44,190 bases of DNA, taken from Pseudomonas fluorescens (GTDB lineage Bacteria; Pseudomonadota; Gammaproteobacteria; Pseudomonadales; Pseudomonadaceae). The notes under the pieces are model-generated. The model was not told the DNA's origin. It ran no database searches and worked only from the letters and a program-made list of their open reading frames with translations. Each line of letters begins with the position of its first letter. Positions within the stretch are counted from its first letter, which is position 1. The DNA lies in contig NZ_LVEJ01000035.1 in assembly GCF_001648775.1 (NCBI RefSeq), positions 1-44,190 of the forward strand, read 5' to 3'. This document shows, piece by piece, positions 25,416 through 33,162 of this stretch. The position numbers were made by a program, and so were the translations under genes.

Positions 25416-26459
25416 ATGCGCAGAATGTTTACAGTTTTCAGTGATTCCCACCGTTTGCACCACGGCACCGAATTGAAAGACGGCGTGCTCAAACCGTCGT
25501 TCGAACAACCGAGCCGGGCCGACACCGTGCATAACCGGGTCAAACAGGTCGGCCTCGGGCAGATCGTCGAACCGCGTTCGTTTGACCGCTCGTGCTACGT
25601 CAACGCGCACAGCGAGCGCTACGTCAGTTTTCTCGAAAGTGCCTGGGCCGAATGGTGCGCCACCGGTCGCACCCACGACGCCTTGCCGCTGGTATGGCCG
25701 GTGCGCGATCTGGCCGGCGAAGAGGTGCCGACGTTCATCGACGGCAAACTCGGTTTCTACGCGATGGATGCCGGTTCGCCGATCACCGCCACGACCTGGC
25801 AAGCGGTGAAAACCAGCGCCGATATCGCCCTCACCGGCCTGGCCCTGCTCGATGAAGGCCACGACAGCGCCTTCGCCCTGTGCCGCCCGCCCGGCCATCA
25901 CGCCGCGCGCGAATACATGGGCGGTTATTGCTACCTCAACAACGCCGCGATTGCCGCGCAACAAGCCATCACCCAAGGCGCGAAACGTGTCGCGGTGCTG
26001 GACGTCGACTTCCACCACGGCAATGGCACGCAGAACATTTTTTACCAGCGCAGCGACGTCATGTTCGTCTCGCTGCACGGCGAACCGGCGGTGTCCTATC
26101 CGTACTTCTCGGGGTACAGCCATGAAGTCGGCGCGGGTGTCGGCGAGGGTTACAACCTCAACTATCCCCTGCCGAAAAACACCACCTGGGAGAGCTACCG
26201 CAACGCCCTGCTCCACGCCTGCAAAAAACTCCAGCAGTTCGCGCCTGAAGTGCTGGTGATTTCCCTCGGTGTCGACACCTTCAAGGACGATCCCATCAGC
26301 CACTTCCTGCTGGAAAGCGATGACTTCATCGGCATCGGCGAACTGATCGCCAGCGTCGGCTGCCCGACCCTGTTCGTCATGGAGGGCGGTTACATGGTCG
26401 ATGAAATCGGCATCAATGCCGTCAACGTGCTGCACGGTTTCGAGAGCAAACGCAGCTGA
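25416..26459 (+). CDS. Class II histone-deacetylase-like amidohydrolase (acetylpolyamine amidohydrolase type)
   Basis: A 347-aa zinc hydrolase removing acetyl groups from acetylated amines. The catalytic set is complete: His161-His162 in CRPPGHHA, zinc ligands Asp198 and His200 in DVDFHHGNG and Asp287 in LGVDTF, and Tyr326 in MEGGYM. The N-terminus MFTVFSDSHRLHHGTELKDG matches bacterial acetylpolyamine deacetylases. A second ATG three codons in (25425) is equally likely. It is the first gene of an operon with ornithine cyclodeaminase and an amino-acid permease, suggesting it acts on an acetylated diamine or basic amino acid, not on proteins. Confidence 0.92.
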   Translation: MRRMFTVFSDSHRLHHGTELKDGVLKPSFEQPSRADTVHNRVKQVGLGQIVEPRSFDRSCYVNAHSERYVSFLESAWAEWCATGRTHDALPLVWPVRDLAGEEVPTFIDGKLGFYAMDAGSPITATTWQAVKTSADIALTGLALLDEGHDSAFALCRPPGHHAAREYMGGYCYLNNAAIAAQQAITQGAKRVAVLDVDFHHGNGTQNIFYQRSDVMFVSLHGEPAVSYPYFSGYSHEVGAGVGEGYNLNYPLPKNTTWESYRNALLHACKKLQQFAPEVLVISLGVDTFKDDPISHFLLESDDFIGIGELIASVGCPTLFVMEGGYMVDEIGINAVNVLHGFESKRS

Positions 26460-26509
26460 GCCGCCCGCCGCTCTACAACTTTTCAATGACTGGATCGGAA
26501 AATAAGACC

Positions 26510-27562
26510 ATGACGCTTTTTATTGATGTCGATGATGCTGCACGCCTGTTCACCCAAGTCGGTATCCGCCGCGCCATCCGCGAAATGGCCGGCTACATCG
26601 AAGCGGACTACGCACGCTGGGCGCAGTTTGATAAATCGCCGCGCACAGCCAATCACTCGGCGGACGGCGTGATCGAGTTGATGCCCACCGACGACGGCCA
26701 GCAGTACTCGTTCAAATACGTCAACGGCCACCCGAACAACGGCCAGCAGAATTTGCTCACGGTCATGGCTTTTGGTCTGCTGGCCGATGTGCAAAGTGGC
26801 TATCCGACCTTGCTCAGCGAACTGACTCTGACCACCGCCGTGCGCACCGCCGCAACCTCGGCGCTGGTGGCGAAATCGCTGGCGCGCCCGGGTGCAACCT
26901 CGATGGCCCTGATCGGCAACGGTGCGCAAAGTGAATTCCAGGCGGTGGCCTTTCATGAAATGTTGGGCATCAATGAAATCCGCATTTTCGATATTGATCG
27001 CGACGCTTCGCTCAAACTGAAGCACAACCTCGCCGCGTTCCCGGACATCGACGTGATTCTGGCCCGCTCCGTGAAAGACGCGGTCAAGGGCGCGGACATC
27101 GTCACCACGGTCACCGCCGACAAAGCCTACGCAACGATTCTGACCCCCGACATGATCGAGCCCGGCATGCACATCAACGCGGTCGGCGGTGACTGCCCGG
27201 GTAAAACCGAGCTGCATGCCGACATCCTGCGCAACGCCCGGGTCATCGTCGAATTCGAGCCGCAGACGCGTATCGAGGGCGACATTCAGCAACTGGAAGC
27301 AGATTCCCCGGTGATCGAGTTTTTCCGGGTTGTGCAGGGCGAAGTGGCCGGGCGCGAGAACGACACGCAGGTCACGGTGTTCGATTCGGTAGGTTTTGCC
27401 CTGGAAGACTTTTCCTCCCTGCGCTACCTGAAAGACCTGGCGCAGGCCCAGCAAATCGGCCAGCGCATCCACCTGGTGCCGACGCCGGCAAACATCAAAA
27501 ACCTCTTCCAACTGCTCGATCCACAACCGGCCAAAGCCTCGCGTCTGCGCACCGTCAGTTGA
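26510..27562 (+). CDS. Ornithine cyclodeaminase / mu-crystallin family enzyme
   Basis: A 350-aa NAD-dependent enzyme that converts ornithine to proline with release of ammonia, or a related lysine or opine reaction. It has a Rossmann motif ALIGNGAQSEFQAVAF at about 141-156, a substrate-binding stretch (RTANHSADGVIELMPTD; KYVNGHPNNG), and HINAVGGDCPGKTELH typical of the family. The start MTLFIDV at 26510 is preferred over 26486 because GGAAAA lies about 9 nt upstream. It lies 50 bp after the deacetylase and before the permease, on the same strand. Together these suggest uptake, deacetylation and deamination of a basic amino acid or polyamine derivative. Confidence 0.92.
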   Translation: MTLFIDVDDAARLFTQVGIRRAIREMAGYIEADYARWAQFDKSPRTANHSADGVIELMPTDDGQQYSFKYVNGHPNNGQQNLLTVMAFGLLADVQSGYPTLLSELTLTTAVRTAATSALVAKSLARPGATSMALIGNGAQSEFQAVAFHEMLGINEIRIFDIDRDASLKLKHNLAAFPDIDVILARSVKDAVKGADIVTTVTADKAYATILTPDMIEPGMHINAVGGDCPGKTELHADILRNARVIVEFEPQTRIEGDIQQLEADSPVIEFFRVVQGEVAGRENDTQVTVFDSVGFALEDFSSLRYLKDLAQAQQIGQRIHLVPTPANIKNLFQLLDPQPAKASRLRTVS

Positions 27563-27689
27563 TCGCTAATCGCCGCCCCCCAGCCACAGGGGGCGATTCA
27601 CCTCGTGATTAGCCGCTGCACATCTAACAAGAACGCTCGACACCTACTTTCTGCCAAAACTCAAAAACATAAAATCAAGAGGTTTTGCA

Positions 27690-29105
27690 ATGAAATCGAC
27701 CCCTTCCGGGCTGCTCGAACAGCCCGCGCTGCAGCGCACGCTCAGCAATCGTCACATCCAGTTAATGGCCATGGGCGGCGCCATCGGCACCGGCCTGTTC
27801 ATGGGCTCCGGGAAGATCATCGCCCTCTCCGGCACGTCGATCATCCTCATCTACATGATCATCGGCCTGTTCGTGTTTTTCGTCATGCGCGCCATGGGCG
27901 AAATGCTCCTGTCCAACCTCAACTTCAAAACCTTCGCCGACTTCGCCGGCGCCTACCTCGGCCCACGCGCGGCGTTCTTCCTCGGCTGGTCGTACTGGCT
28001 GAGCTGGAGCGTCGCAGTGATCGGCGATGCCGTCGTGGTCGGCGGATTCTTCCAGTACTGGTTCCCCGACGTCCCGGCGTGGATACCCGCCGTCGGCATG
28101 CTGGCGACCCTGTTCGCGTTGAACGTGCTGACCGTCAGGCTGTTCGGTGAGGTGGAATTCTGGTTCGCGATCATCAAGATCATTGCCGTCGTCACCCTGA
28201 TCGGCGTCAGCACCGTGCTGATCGCCAGCTCATTCGTCTCGCCCAGTGGCGTCACCGCGTCCCTGAGCCACCTGGTGGACAAACAGGCAGCGTTCCCCAA
28301 CGGCTTGTTCGGCTTCTTCGCCGGATTTCAAATGGCGATCTTCTCCTTCGCCGGCACCGAACTGATCGGCACCGCCGCCGCCGAAACCCGCTCGCCGGAG
28401 AAAACCCTGCCCAAGGCCATCAACTCGATTCCGCTGCGGATCATCCTGTTCTACGTACTCGCGCTGACCTGCATTATCGCCGTGACCTCGTGGCAACAGG
28501 TCTCCCCGGTCAAGAGCCCGTTTGTCGAACTGTTCCTCGTCGCCGGATTTCCCGCAGCGGCCGGCATCGTCAACTTCGTGGTCCTGACCTCGGCGGCCTC
28601 ATCGGCCAACAGCGGCGTGTTCTCCTCAAGCCGCATGCTGTTCGGACTGGCCAATCAAGACAACGCCCCCGGCCTATTCCGCCGACTGTCGAGCAACAGC
28701 GTGCCACTGCTGAGCCTGGCGTTCACCACGCTGTTGATGCTGGTCGGCGTGCTGGTGCTGTTCATCGTGCCGGAAGTCATGACCGCGTTCACCATCGTCT
28801 CCACCGTGTCGGCGATTCTGGTGATCTTCACCTGGTCGACCATCCTCGCGTCTTACATCGCCTACCGCAAAAAACGCCCGGATCTGCATGCGAAGTCGGC
28901 TTACAAGATGCCCGGCGGTGTGCCGATGGCGTGGTTCTCGTTGGCGTTTTTGGGGTTTGTGCTGGGGTTGCTGGCGTTGCGGCCTGATACGCGGATTGCG
29001 CTGATGGTGATGCCGGGGTGGTTTGTTTGGTTGGGGATTGCTTACCAGTTGACGCGGTTGAGGAAGCCTAAATCTGCGGTGGAGTCGGCGGGGCAGTTTG
29101 GCTAG
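27690..29105 (+). CDS. APC-family amino-acid permease (AAT subfamily)
   Basis: Inner-membrane amino-acid:proton symporter of 471 aa with about 12 TM segments. The conserved first helix is LSNRHIQLMAMGGAIGTGLFMGSGKII, and the TM6 region FSFAGTELIGTAAAETRSPEKTLPKAI is the AAT hallmark of the AnsP/CycA/ProY/LysP group. AGAGG lies about 7 nt before the ATG. It follows the cyclodeaminase after 127 bp, so it may share the operon or have its own promoter. It probably imports the substrate of the upstream enzymes. The gene ends at the terminator 29117-29148. Confidence 0.94.
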   Translation: MKSTPSGLLEQPALQRTLSNRHIQLMAMGGAIGTGLFMGSGKIIALSGTSIILIYMIIGLFVFFVMRAMGEMLLSNLNFKTFADFAGAYLGPRAAFFLGWSYWLSWSVAVIGDAVVVGGFFQYWFPDVPAWIPAVGMLATLFALNVLTVRLFGEVEFWFAIIKIIAVVTLIGVSTVLIASSFVSPSGVTASLSHLVDKQAAFPNGLFGFFAGFQMAIFSFAGTELIGTAAAETRSPEKTLPKAINSIPLRIILFYVLALTCIIAVTSWQQVSPVKSPFVELFLVAGFPAAAGIVNFVVLTSAASSANSGVFSSSRMLFGLANQDNAPGLFRRLSSNSVPLLSLAFTTLLMLVGVLVLFIVPEVMTAFTIVSTVSAILVIFTWSTILASYIAYRKKRPDLHAKSAYKMPGGVPMAWFSLAFLGFVLGLLALRPDTRIALMVMPGWFVWLGIAYQLTRLRKPKSAVESAGQFG

Positions 29106-29116
29106 ATCTGCAAGAG

Positions 29117-29148
29117 AAAGCCGTCACCCTAAAGTGACGGCTTTTGGT
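29117..29148. terminator. Rho-independent terminator shared by convergent genes
   Basis: AAAGCCGTCAC - CCTAAA - GTGACGGCTTT forms an 11-bp perfect stem followed by T-rich sequence on the plus strand and T residues (from AAAG) on the minus. It sits between the permease and the signal peptidase 3' ends. Confidence 0.9.
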
Positions 29149-29149
29149 C

Positions 29150-29947
29150 TCACTGAAAGGCCGTGCCAATCCTCGAGCGTTCCTCTGAAAACCAGATTCC
29201 GGTGACTTTACCGGTAATGTCCTCGAGTGCGACCTGGCCCATAAAGCGGCTGTCGTTACTGACATCGCGGTTATCACCGAGCAGATAAACATGATCCTTC
29301 TCGACCACCGTCGGCGGTGTTTGCAGATAACGAGGATCCTTCACGCGATCTGGCGGCGCAAAGAACAGCCCCATGTTCTCGCCGTTGCGAATGACCTTAC
29401 CGTCAACAATCGACAAGGTATCGCCACCCACAGCCGCCACACGTTTGACCGCCTCCGTGCCGTTGTAGCGATAAGTCACAATGTCGCCCACCTGCGGCGC
29501 GTCAATGCGCATTTTGGTCACGATATAGTCACCGATCGAAAGGGTCGGAACCATTGAGCCAGAGGGGATGAAGTAAGTCCTGAACCCCAGCGTCGGGCCT
29601 CGCAATGGCCCCAAAAGAACCAGCGTGAGAATGACCAGCGCCACCACGTAAAGCACATGGAAACGGGTGCTGGGGCTGTTCACCGGATGGTCGTTTTTGC
29701 GCACCGATATCGCTGCTGCCGTGGCCGAGCCGAGTTTCACCAGGACAATAAAGGTAGCGAAGACATACAGGCCCACTGGCGTGGCAGGCACCCCGCAGAC
29801 ACCGAGTAAAATCACACCCAGATAGAGCAAAGCGGCAACACGCACCGCCCACTTCACCTGACCGGCATACACCAGACCCCAGCCGGCCACCAGGCACGAC
29901 ATCACAAATGCTTGCAGCGGCAGCTTCGGCTTATCAGGAGCAGACAT
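29150..29947 (-). CDS. Signal peptidase I (S26) with an extra multi-helix N-terminal region
   Basis: A 265-aa inner-membrane protease that removes signal peptides. The S26 domain is complete: box B IPSGSMVPTL with nucleophile Ser131, box D with general base Lys168 (EAVKRVAAVGGD), and box E GDNRDVSNDSRFMG. Before it come about four hydrophobic segments (about 12-28, 34-52, 57-72 and 97-113) where ordinary LepB has two TM helices; the first part (VMSCLVAGWGLVYAGQ) looks like a separate TM2/DUF5683-type hairpin. It is not in the rnc-era neighbourhood of the housekeeping lepB, so it is probably a second, specialised peptidase. It may be co-transcribed with the small membrane protein at 30030, 82 bp upstream. 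Confidence 0.9.
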   Translation of the reverse strand: MSAPDKPKLPLQAFVMSCLVAGWGLVYAGQVKWAVRVAALLYLGVILLGVCGVPATPVGLYVFATFIVLVKLGSATAAAISVRKNDHPVNSPSTRFHVLYVVALVILTLVLLGPLRGPTLGFRTYFIPSGSMVPTLSIGDYIVTKMRIDAPQVGDIVTYRYNGTEAVKRVAAVGGDTLSIVDGKVIRNGENMGLFFAPPDRVKDPRYLQTPPTVVEKDHVYLLGDNRDVSNDSRFMGQVALEDITGKVTGIWFSEERSRIGTAFQ

Positions 29948-30029
29948 AAATTCTCTTCACGTAAATAGCTGATAATCAAGCGCCCGGCCTATTCAGCCAA
30001 CAGGGCGCTACGGGCAATGCAGAGGGGGG

Positions 30030-30437
30030 TTATTTAGCGGAAAAATAACCCGTTGTACGCAATTGCAGGCTGTACACCCAGATACCAAACACCAGTGCAT
30101 ATTCTTTGAACATTGGCAGGGTAAGCAGATGCACAACCGAACCGCTGTTCATTTGCGACACAGAGAAGGCAATTCCCAGGATCAACGCCAGAACAAAGCA
30201 CAGCGAGCTGATCTTCTTTCTCGCCAGCAACAGCAAGCCGCCGACAAACATCAACAATGCCACCACGCAGACGTTCAACAACATCAAGAACGAAATATCC
30301 CCTTCCCGCGCTTGTTGAAACCCGTCATGAGCCACCCACAGGCCGGCCTGAATCAACACGACAAAGCAATAAAAAACGGCCATGAAGACAACGGCGGGAC
30401 GTGTGTTGTACCAAGCTTGGGGCGATGTAGCTTCCAT
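30030..30437 (-). CDS. Small four-helix inner-membrane protein, unknown
   Basis: A 135-aa protein with four hydrophobic segments (about 16-36, 50-71, 76-93 and 105-125) and few charged residues between them. There is no catalytic motif and no recognised family. It lies upstream of the unusual signal peptidase on the same strand with 82 bp between them, so a functional link is possible but not shown. Confidence 0.75.
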   Translation of the reverse strand: MEATSPQAWYNTRPAVVFMAVFYCFVVLIQAGLWVAHDGFQQAREGDISFLMLLNVCVVALLMFVGGLLLLARKKISSLCFVLALILGIAFSVSQMNSGSVVHLLTLPMFKEYALVFGIWVYSLQLRTTGYFSAK

Positions 30438-30545
30438 GGTGCGGCGACTCCTGAGTAAAGGCGCGGAATGCTACTAAATGGCCATCACCCTGTCCATTTA
30501 CTCACCCTCCTCCCGGCTGCTTTGCTCAGCGCCAACAGCCCCTCC

Positions 30546-30571
30546 GTGGCAACGGCTAAGCCGTTTGCCAC
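30546..30571. terminator. Inverted repeat after the DUF6124-like gene
   Basis: GTGGCAA-CGGC and GCCG-TTTGCCAC pair as an 11-12 bp stem with one bulged base and a TAA loop, 14 bp beyond the stop codon at 30585. There is no clear T-run on the minus strand, so it may be a weak terminator or an mRNA-stabilising hairpin. Confidence 0.5.
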
Positions 30572-30584
30572 AAAGGGAGCTGAT

Positions 30585-30947
30585 TTACGCCTTCACCTCA
30601 ACATTATCCAACGCCTGATTCACCGCCAACTCGCCCAGCATCACCACCTGCGCAATGCCCAGCGCGGTTTTGCGGTGCGAGGGGTCGAGTGCTGCGGCGA
30701 AGTTGTTGAGCATTTCCGAGGCGGAACTGAGAGTTTCACTGGCATTGGCCAGCAGGGATTCCGAGTCGTATTTGGGGTTGGCGAGGTACATGCGCTCGGG
30801 CTCGTTGACGCTGGCCATGATGTGCCCGGCGGGAAGGAGGTAGTGATCGAGCGCGCGCTCGGCGGCTTCGTGGAGTTTTTTGGGGTTGAGGGATTCGTAG
30901 GGGGATGCGGGATCGGTTTCTGGTGGGTTGGGCGTTACTTTGAACAT
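30585..30947 (-). CDS. DUF6124/DUF3077-like small protein
   Basis: A 120-aa soluble, acidic, mostly helical protein starting MFKVTPNPPETDPASPYESL. From memory this N-terminus and the LHEAAERALDHYL segment are typical of a pseudomonad-specific family of unknown function that occurs in several copies per genome. AGAGG lies about 7 nt before the ATG. It is preceded by a long untranslated, apparently structured region (30959-31240), which suggests control at the RNA level. Confidence 0.82.
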   Translation of the reverse strand: MFKVTPNPPETDPASPYESLNPKKLHEAAERALDHYLLPAGHIMASVNEPERMYLANPKYDSESLLANASETLSSASEMLNNFAAALDPSHRKTALGIAQVVMLGELAVNQALDNVEVKA

Positions 30948-30958
30948 AGATGGAACCT

Positions 30959-31240
30959 CTAGCGCGATTACTAAAAGAAGCCATCACCCACGCTACCAAA
31001 CGATGGGTGGCGGCCATACGCGGGTTGGTAGACCGGTCGCACTAGAACCCGGCGCCCACGAATGGGCCCCACGCATGACCACCATGAAATCCTAGTCCTG
31101 GGAAAGCGACTGAATTAGGTGGTGCGATGCATCTAGACACGAAGCGGGCTACCAAACCCGATCACTGGTTTTCAGTGACGTGAGGACGATAGAACCTGCG
31201 GGCTAGACGCACAAGCCGGGGGATTCTGTCTTAGGTGTAG
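30959..31240 (-). promoter_or_regulatory. Candidate structured 5' leader RNA of the DUF6124-like gene
   Basis: About 280 nt without a gene, on the minus strand ahead of the gene at 30585-30947, with several inverted repeats. CACCCA 30985-30990 pairs with TGGGTG 31004-31009. CGGGTT 31021-31026 pairs with AACCCG 31046-31051. GCCCA 31054-31058 pairs with TGGGC 31063-31067 and closes a tetraloop that reads TTCG on the minus strand. TCACTG 31162-31167 pairs with CAGTGA 31173-31178. The words GGTTGGTAG and GCTACCAAA recur in both orientations. Five CTAG tetramers occur (30959, 31042, 31092, 31133, 31203), a word usually rare in these genomes. All of this suggests a folded RNA. From memory, similar sequence precedes related genes in other pseudomonads, but I cannot verify that here. 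31241-31409 shows only the promoter region of the PAAR gene. Confidence 0.5.
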
Positions 31241-31409
31241 GGGGTGGCGCAAGGTGTTGTAGGTCTTGGACGACACCGCCTCAACTTACTTAAACAAGCG
31301 CAGCCTTTGCTGTTTAAATTCACGAAAATCCGAGCGCCTCGCCGTCAGACATCGAGCAAAGTAAGTCTGATACAGTCGCAACGGTTAATTCGATGACAGG
31401 AAGTCAAAC

Positions 31410-31955
31410 ATGGCAAAGCCAGCCGCACGCATTACCGATCCCACCAGTTGCCCCATGCCCGGGCACGGCGCGAAAGCCATCGCCTCCGGGTCCCCCGATG
31501 TATTTTTTGATGGGCTGGCAGCTGCTCGAAAGGACGACACTTGCACCTGTGGCAGTGCACTATCCTCAGCTGTGTCTGGCACGGTATTTATCAATGGCAA
31601 GAATGCTGCGCTTGTTGGCACTACCGGAAGTCATGGCGACGTTGTCATTGGCGGCTCAGGTCCAGTGATCATTGGTAACTCGCATACACCTGCGTCCTTT
31701 ATCCCGCCTATCCCGATGATCGTTCATGGAAACTGGATTGGCTTCAAGATCTCGGCTGCCGAAAGTTACGAAGGACTTTCTTGCGTAGCTCATTTTGAAG
31801 ATGGGTCGAAGATGCAAGGCGTGTTCGACGCTAAAAACACCGTGAAATTTTTCAACCCAACGGGTAAAGCCTGTACCGCGATCGATTACGGAACTGATGA
31901 GCTCCAAAACGGCCCGTCCCTTCTAGAAACTATTCTCGGCAAAATTCAGAGATAA
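31410..31955 (+). CDS. PAAR-repeat type VI secretion tip protein, second copy
   Basis: A 181-aa protein beginning MAKPAARITDPTSCPMPGHG, with AGGAAG 8 nt upstream. Residues 1-90 are PAAR repeats (SGSPDVFFDGLAAARKDD, GSHGDVVIGGSGPVIIGN), clearly paralogous to the protein at 17598-18095. The remaining 90 or so residues form a different extension with short strands (WIGFKISAAESYEGLSCVAHFEDG) that probably docks the next protein. The extension differs from the first copy, as expected when each PAAR carries its own cargo. It heads a three-gene operon with AT-rich codon use, unlike the core genome. Confidence 0.92.
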   Translation: MAKPAARITDPTSCPMPGHGAKAIASGSPDVFFDGLAAARKDDTCTCGSALSSAVSGTVFINGKNAALVGTTGSHGDVVIGGSGPVIIGNSHTPASFIPPIPMIVHGNWIGFKISAAESYEGLSCVAHFEDGSKMQGVFDAKNTVKFFNPTGKACTAIDYGTDELQNGPSLLETILGKIQR

Positions 31956-31965
31956 GGAACATCTC

Positions 31966-32748
31966 ATGACAGAACCCATGCTCATCACAGGCAGTTACGT
32001 CTTGAAAAGAGAGCACGACCTACATAGCTCGCCTCTAGAAATGGCGATTGCTGGGATGGAAGGTGCAGCAGCACGCTTTGCCACTGACGCTATCAAGGAC
32101 GCCGACACTCGATTGAAATATCAGAGCAAGATCAAGGAAATGTCTCGACTTGTTGAGAGCGAAGTCTTGGCAGGAAATGTTTCCGCAAAGGATGGCGTCG
32201 CATATTGCCAAGAAATGCGTAACAACATCATGAGCGAACATCGAAAATTCACTTCCGCTCAAGGCGTTGCTGTTGCTGAATACATCAAGCTCAACGGCCC
32301 AACATTGCAAACCACTCTAGATAAGTACGCCCACTCATTATTCAAGAAAAAATTTGACCTTTTGACCGATTTAGAAAAATCTAAAGTCCATTATCTGATC
32401 CTGAAAAAATCGGGGGTAGACAACGCAAAAGTGACTCGTGGCACAAAGATGATGAAGGTTACGGGAAAAGTCGCCTGGATCATCACCGCTGCCTTCGCAG
32501 CCTCAGAAATCTACAAAGCTGACAACAAAACTAAAGAAGCCGGTCGCCAAGGGATTATTCTAGGTGGCGGTGCCGCCGGTGGCGCGTTGGCTGGACTGAG
32601 TATCTCAATGCTGTGCGGTCCCGCCGCCCCAGTTTGCGCAATCGCTGTTGTGATTGCGGGAAGCGTAGCAGGAGGCATCCTCGGCGACTATGTGGCAGAT
32701 AGTTTTGATGAGGAACTGGAGGAGTTTTTGACATGGAACGTTCAATGA
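31966..32748 (+). CDS. Putative type VI effector with C-terminal glycine-zipper membrane segment (colicin-like)
   Basis: A 260-aa protein encoded 10 bp after the PAAR gene. The N-terminal 160 residues are charged and helical (AAARFATDAIKDADTRLKYQ to LTDLEKSKVHYLILKKSGV). Then comes a hydrophobic helix at about 167-181 and a long zipper-like hydrophobic region (GGGAAGGALAGLSISMLCGP to IAGSVAGGILGDYVAD, about 200-245) with several GxxxG spacings. This resembles pore-forming or membrane-depolarising toxins. No enzyme motif is seen. AAGGA lies upstream of the ATG. Its last 16 bp overlap the DUF7079-like gene. The assignment as effector rests on its place between PAAR and the overlapping downstream gene and on its membrane-inserting look; family membership is not known to me. 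Confidence 0.75.
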   Translation: MTEPMLITGSYVLKREHDLHSSPLEMAIAGMEGAAARFATDAIKDADTRLKYQSKIKEMSRLVESEVLAGNVSAKDGVAYCQEMRNNIMSEHRKFTSAQGVAVAEYIKLNGPTLQTTLDKYAHSLFKKKFDLLTDLEKSKVHYLILKKSGVDNAKVTRGTKMMKVTGKVAWIITAAFAASEIYKADNKTKEAGRQGIILGGGAAGGALAGLSISMLCGPAAPVCAIAVVIAGSVAGGILGDYVADSFDEELEEFLTWNVQ

Positions 32749-33095
32749 CGGATGAGGAACTCGCTTACGTTTATTGGGCGCTATCCGACGCTTTTGTTGA
32801 TACAGAGGTTGATTACGAAGCTATTGCACGTCAAACCGAAGAATACGACCCAGAAGAAATAAAACGAATTCTTTATCATGAGGTTGCGCCAGTCTGTCAT
32901 ACCAATCTTGAAACTGTCATTCCAATAATATGGTCTGCCTTCAATTTAGAAAACCTCAAATCCGATATAGAAAAAACATTAAAAGCTCGAGAAGGCAGCT
33001 ATTTTCGACGACAAAGAGACAAACTACTAATTCGCTGGCTGGAATTTAGATACGGCTACATCTGGAAGGAAATCAGCAAACAATATCAAAAGTAA
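32733..33095 (+). CDS. DUF7079-like protein, candidate immunity protein
   Basis: A 120-aa soluble acidic protein overlapping the putative effector by 16 bp; GAGGAG lies 8 nt before the ATG at 32733. It contains ALSDAFVDTEVDYEAIARQ and YDPEEIKRILYHEVAPVC. It is paralogous along its full length to the solitary gene at 24358 (about 46% identity by hand count). Operon position implies immunity. It has neither a signal peptide nor a TM helix, which is unexpected for protection against a membrane-inserting toxin, so the partner may have another activity or act from the cytoplasm. Confidence 0.82.
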   Translation: MERSMTDEELAYVYWALSDAFVDTEVDYEAIARQTEEYDPEEIKRILYHEVAPVCHTNLETVIPIIWSAFNLENLKSDIEKTLKAREGSYFRRQRDKLLIRWLEFRYGYIWKEISKQYQK

Positions 33096-33162
33096 ATTGC
33101 CTCGCACAAAGCGCAAAATCCAGATATTTCAGACTCACCTCAACAAGCGAAAGGATTAATAA

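Noticed and set aside
25188..27526. Two long minus-strand frames opposite the deacetylase and cyclodeaminase
   Set aside because: Both are antisense to genes with complete catalytic motifs and show no family signature.
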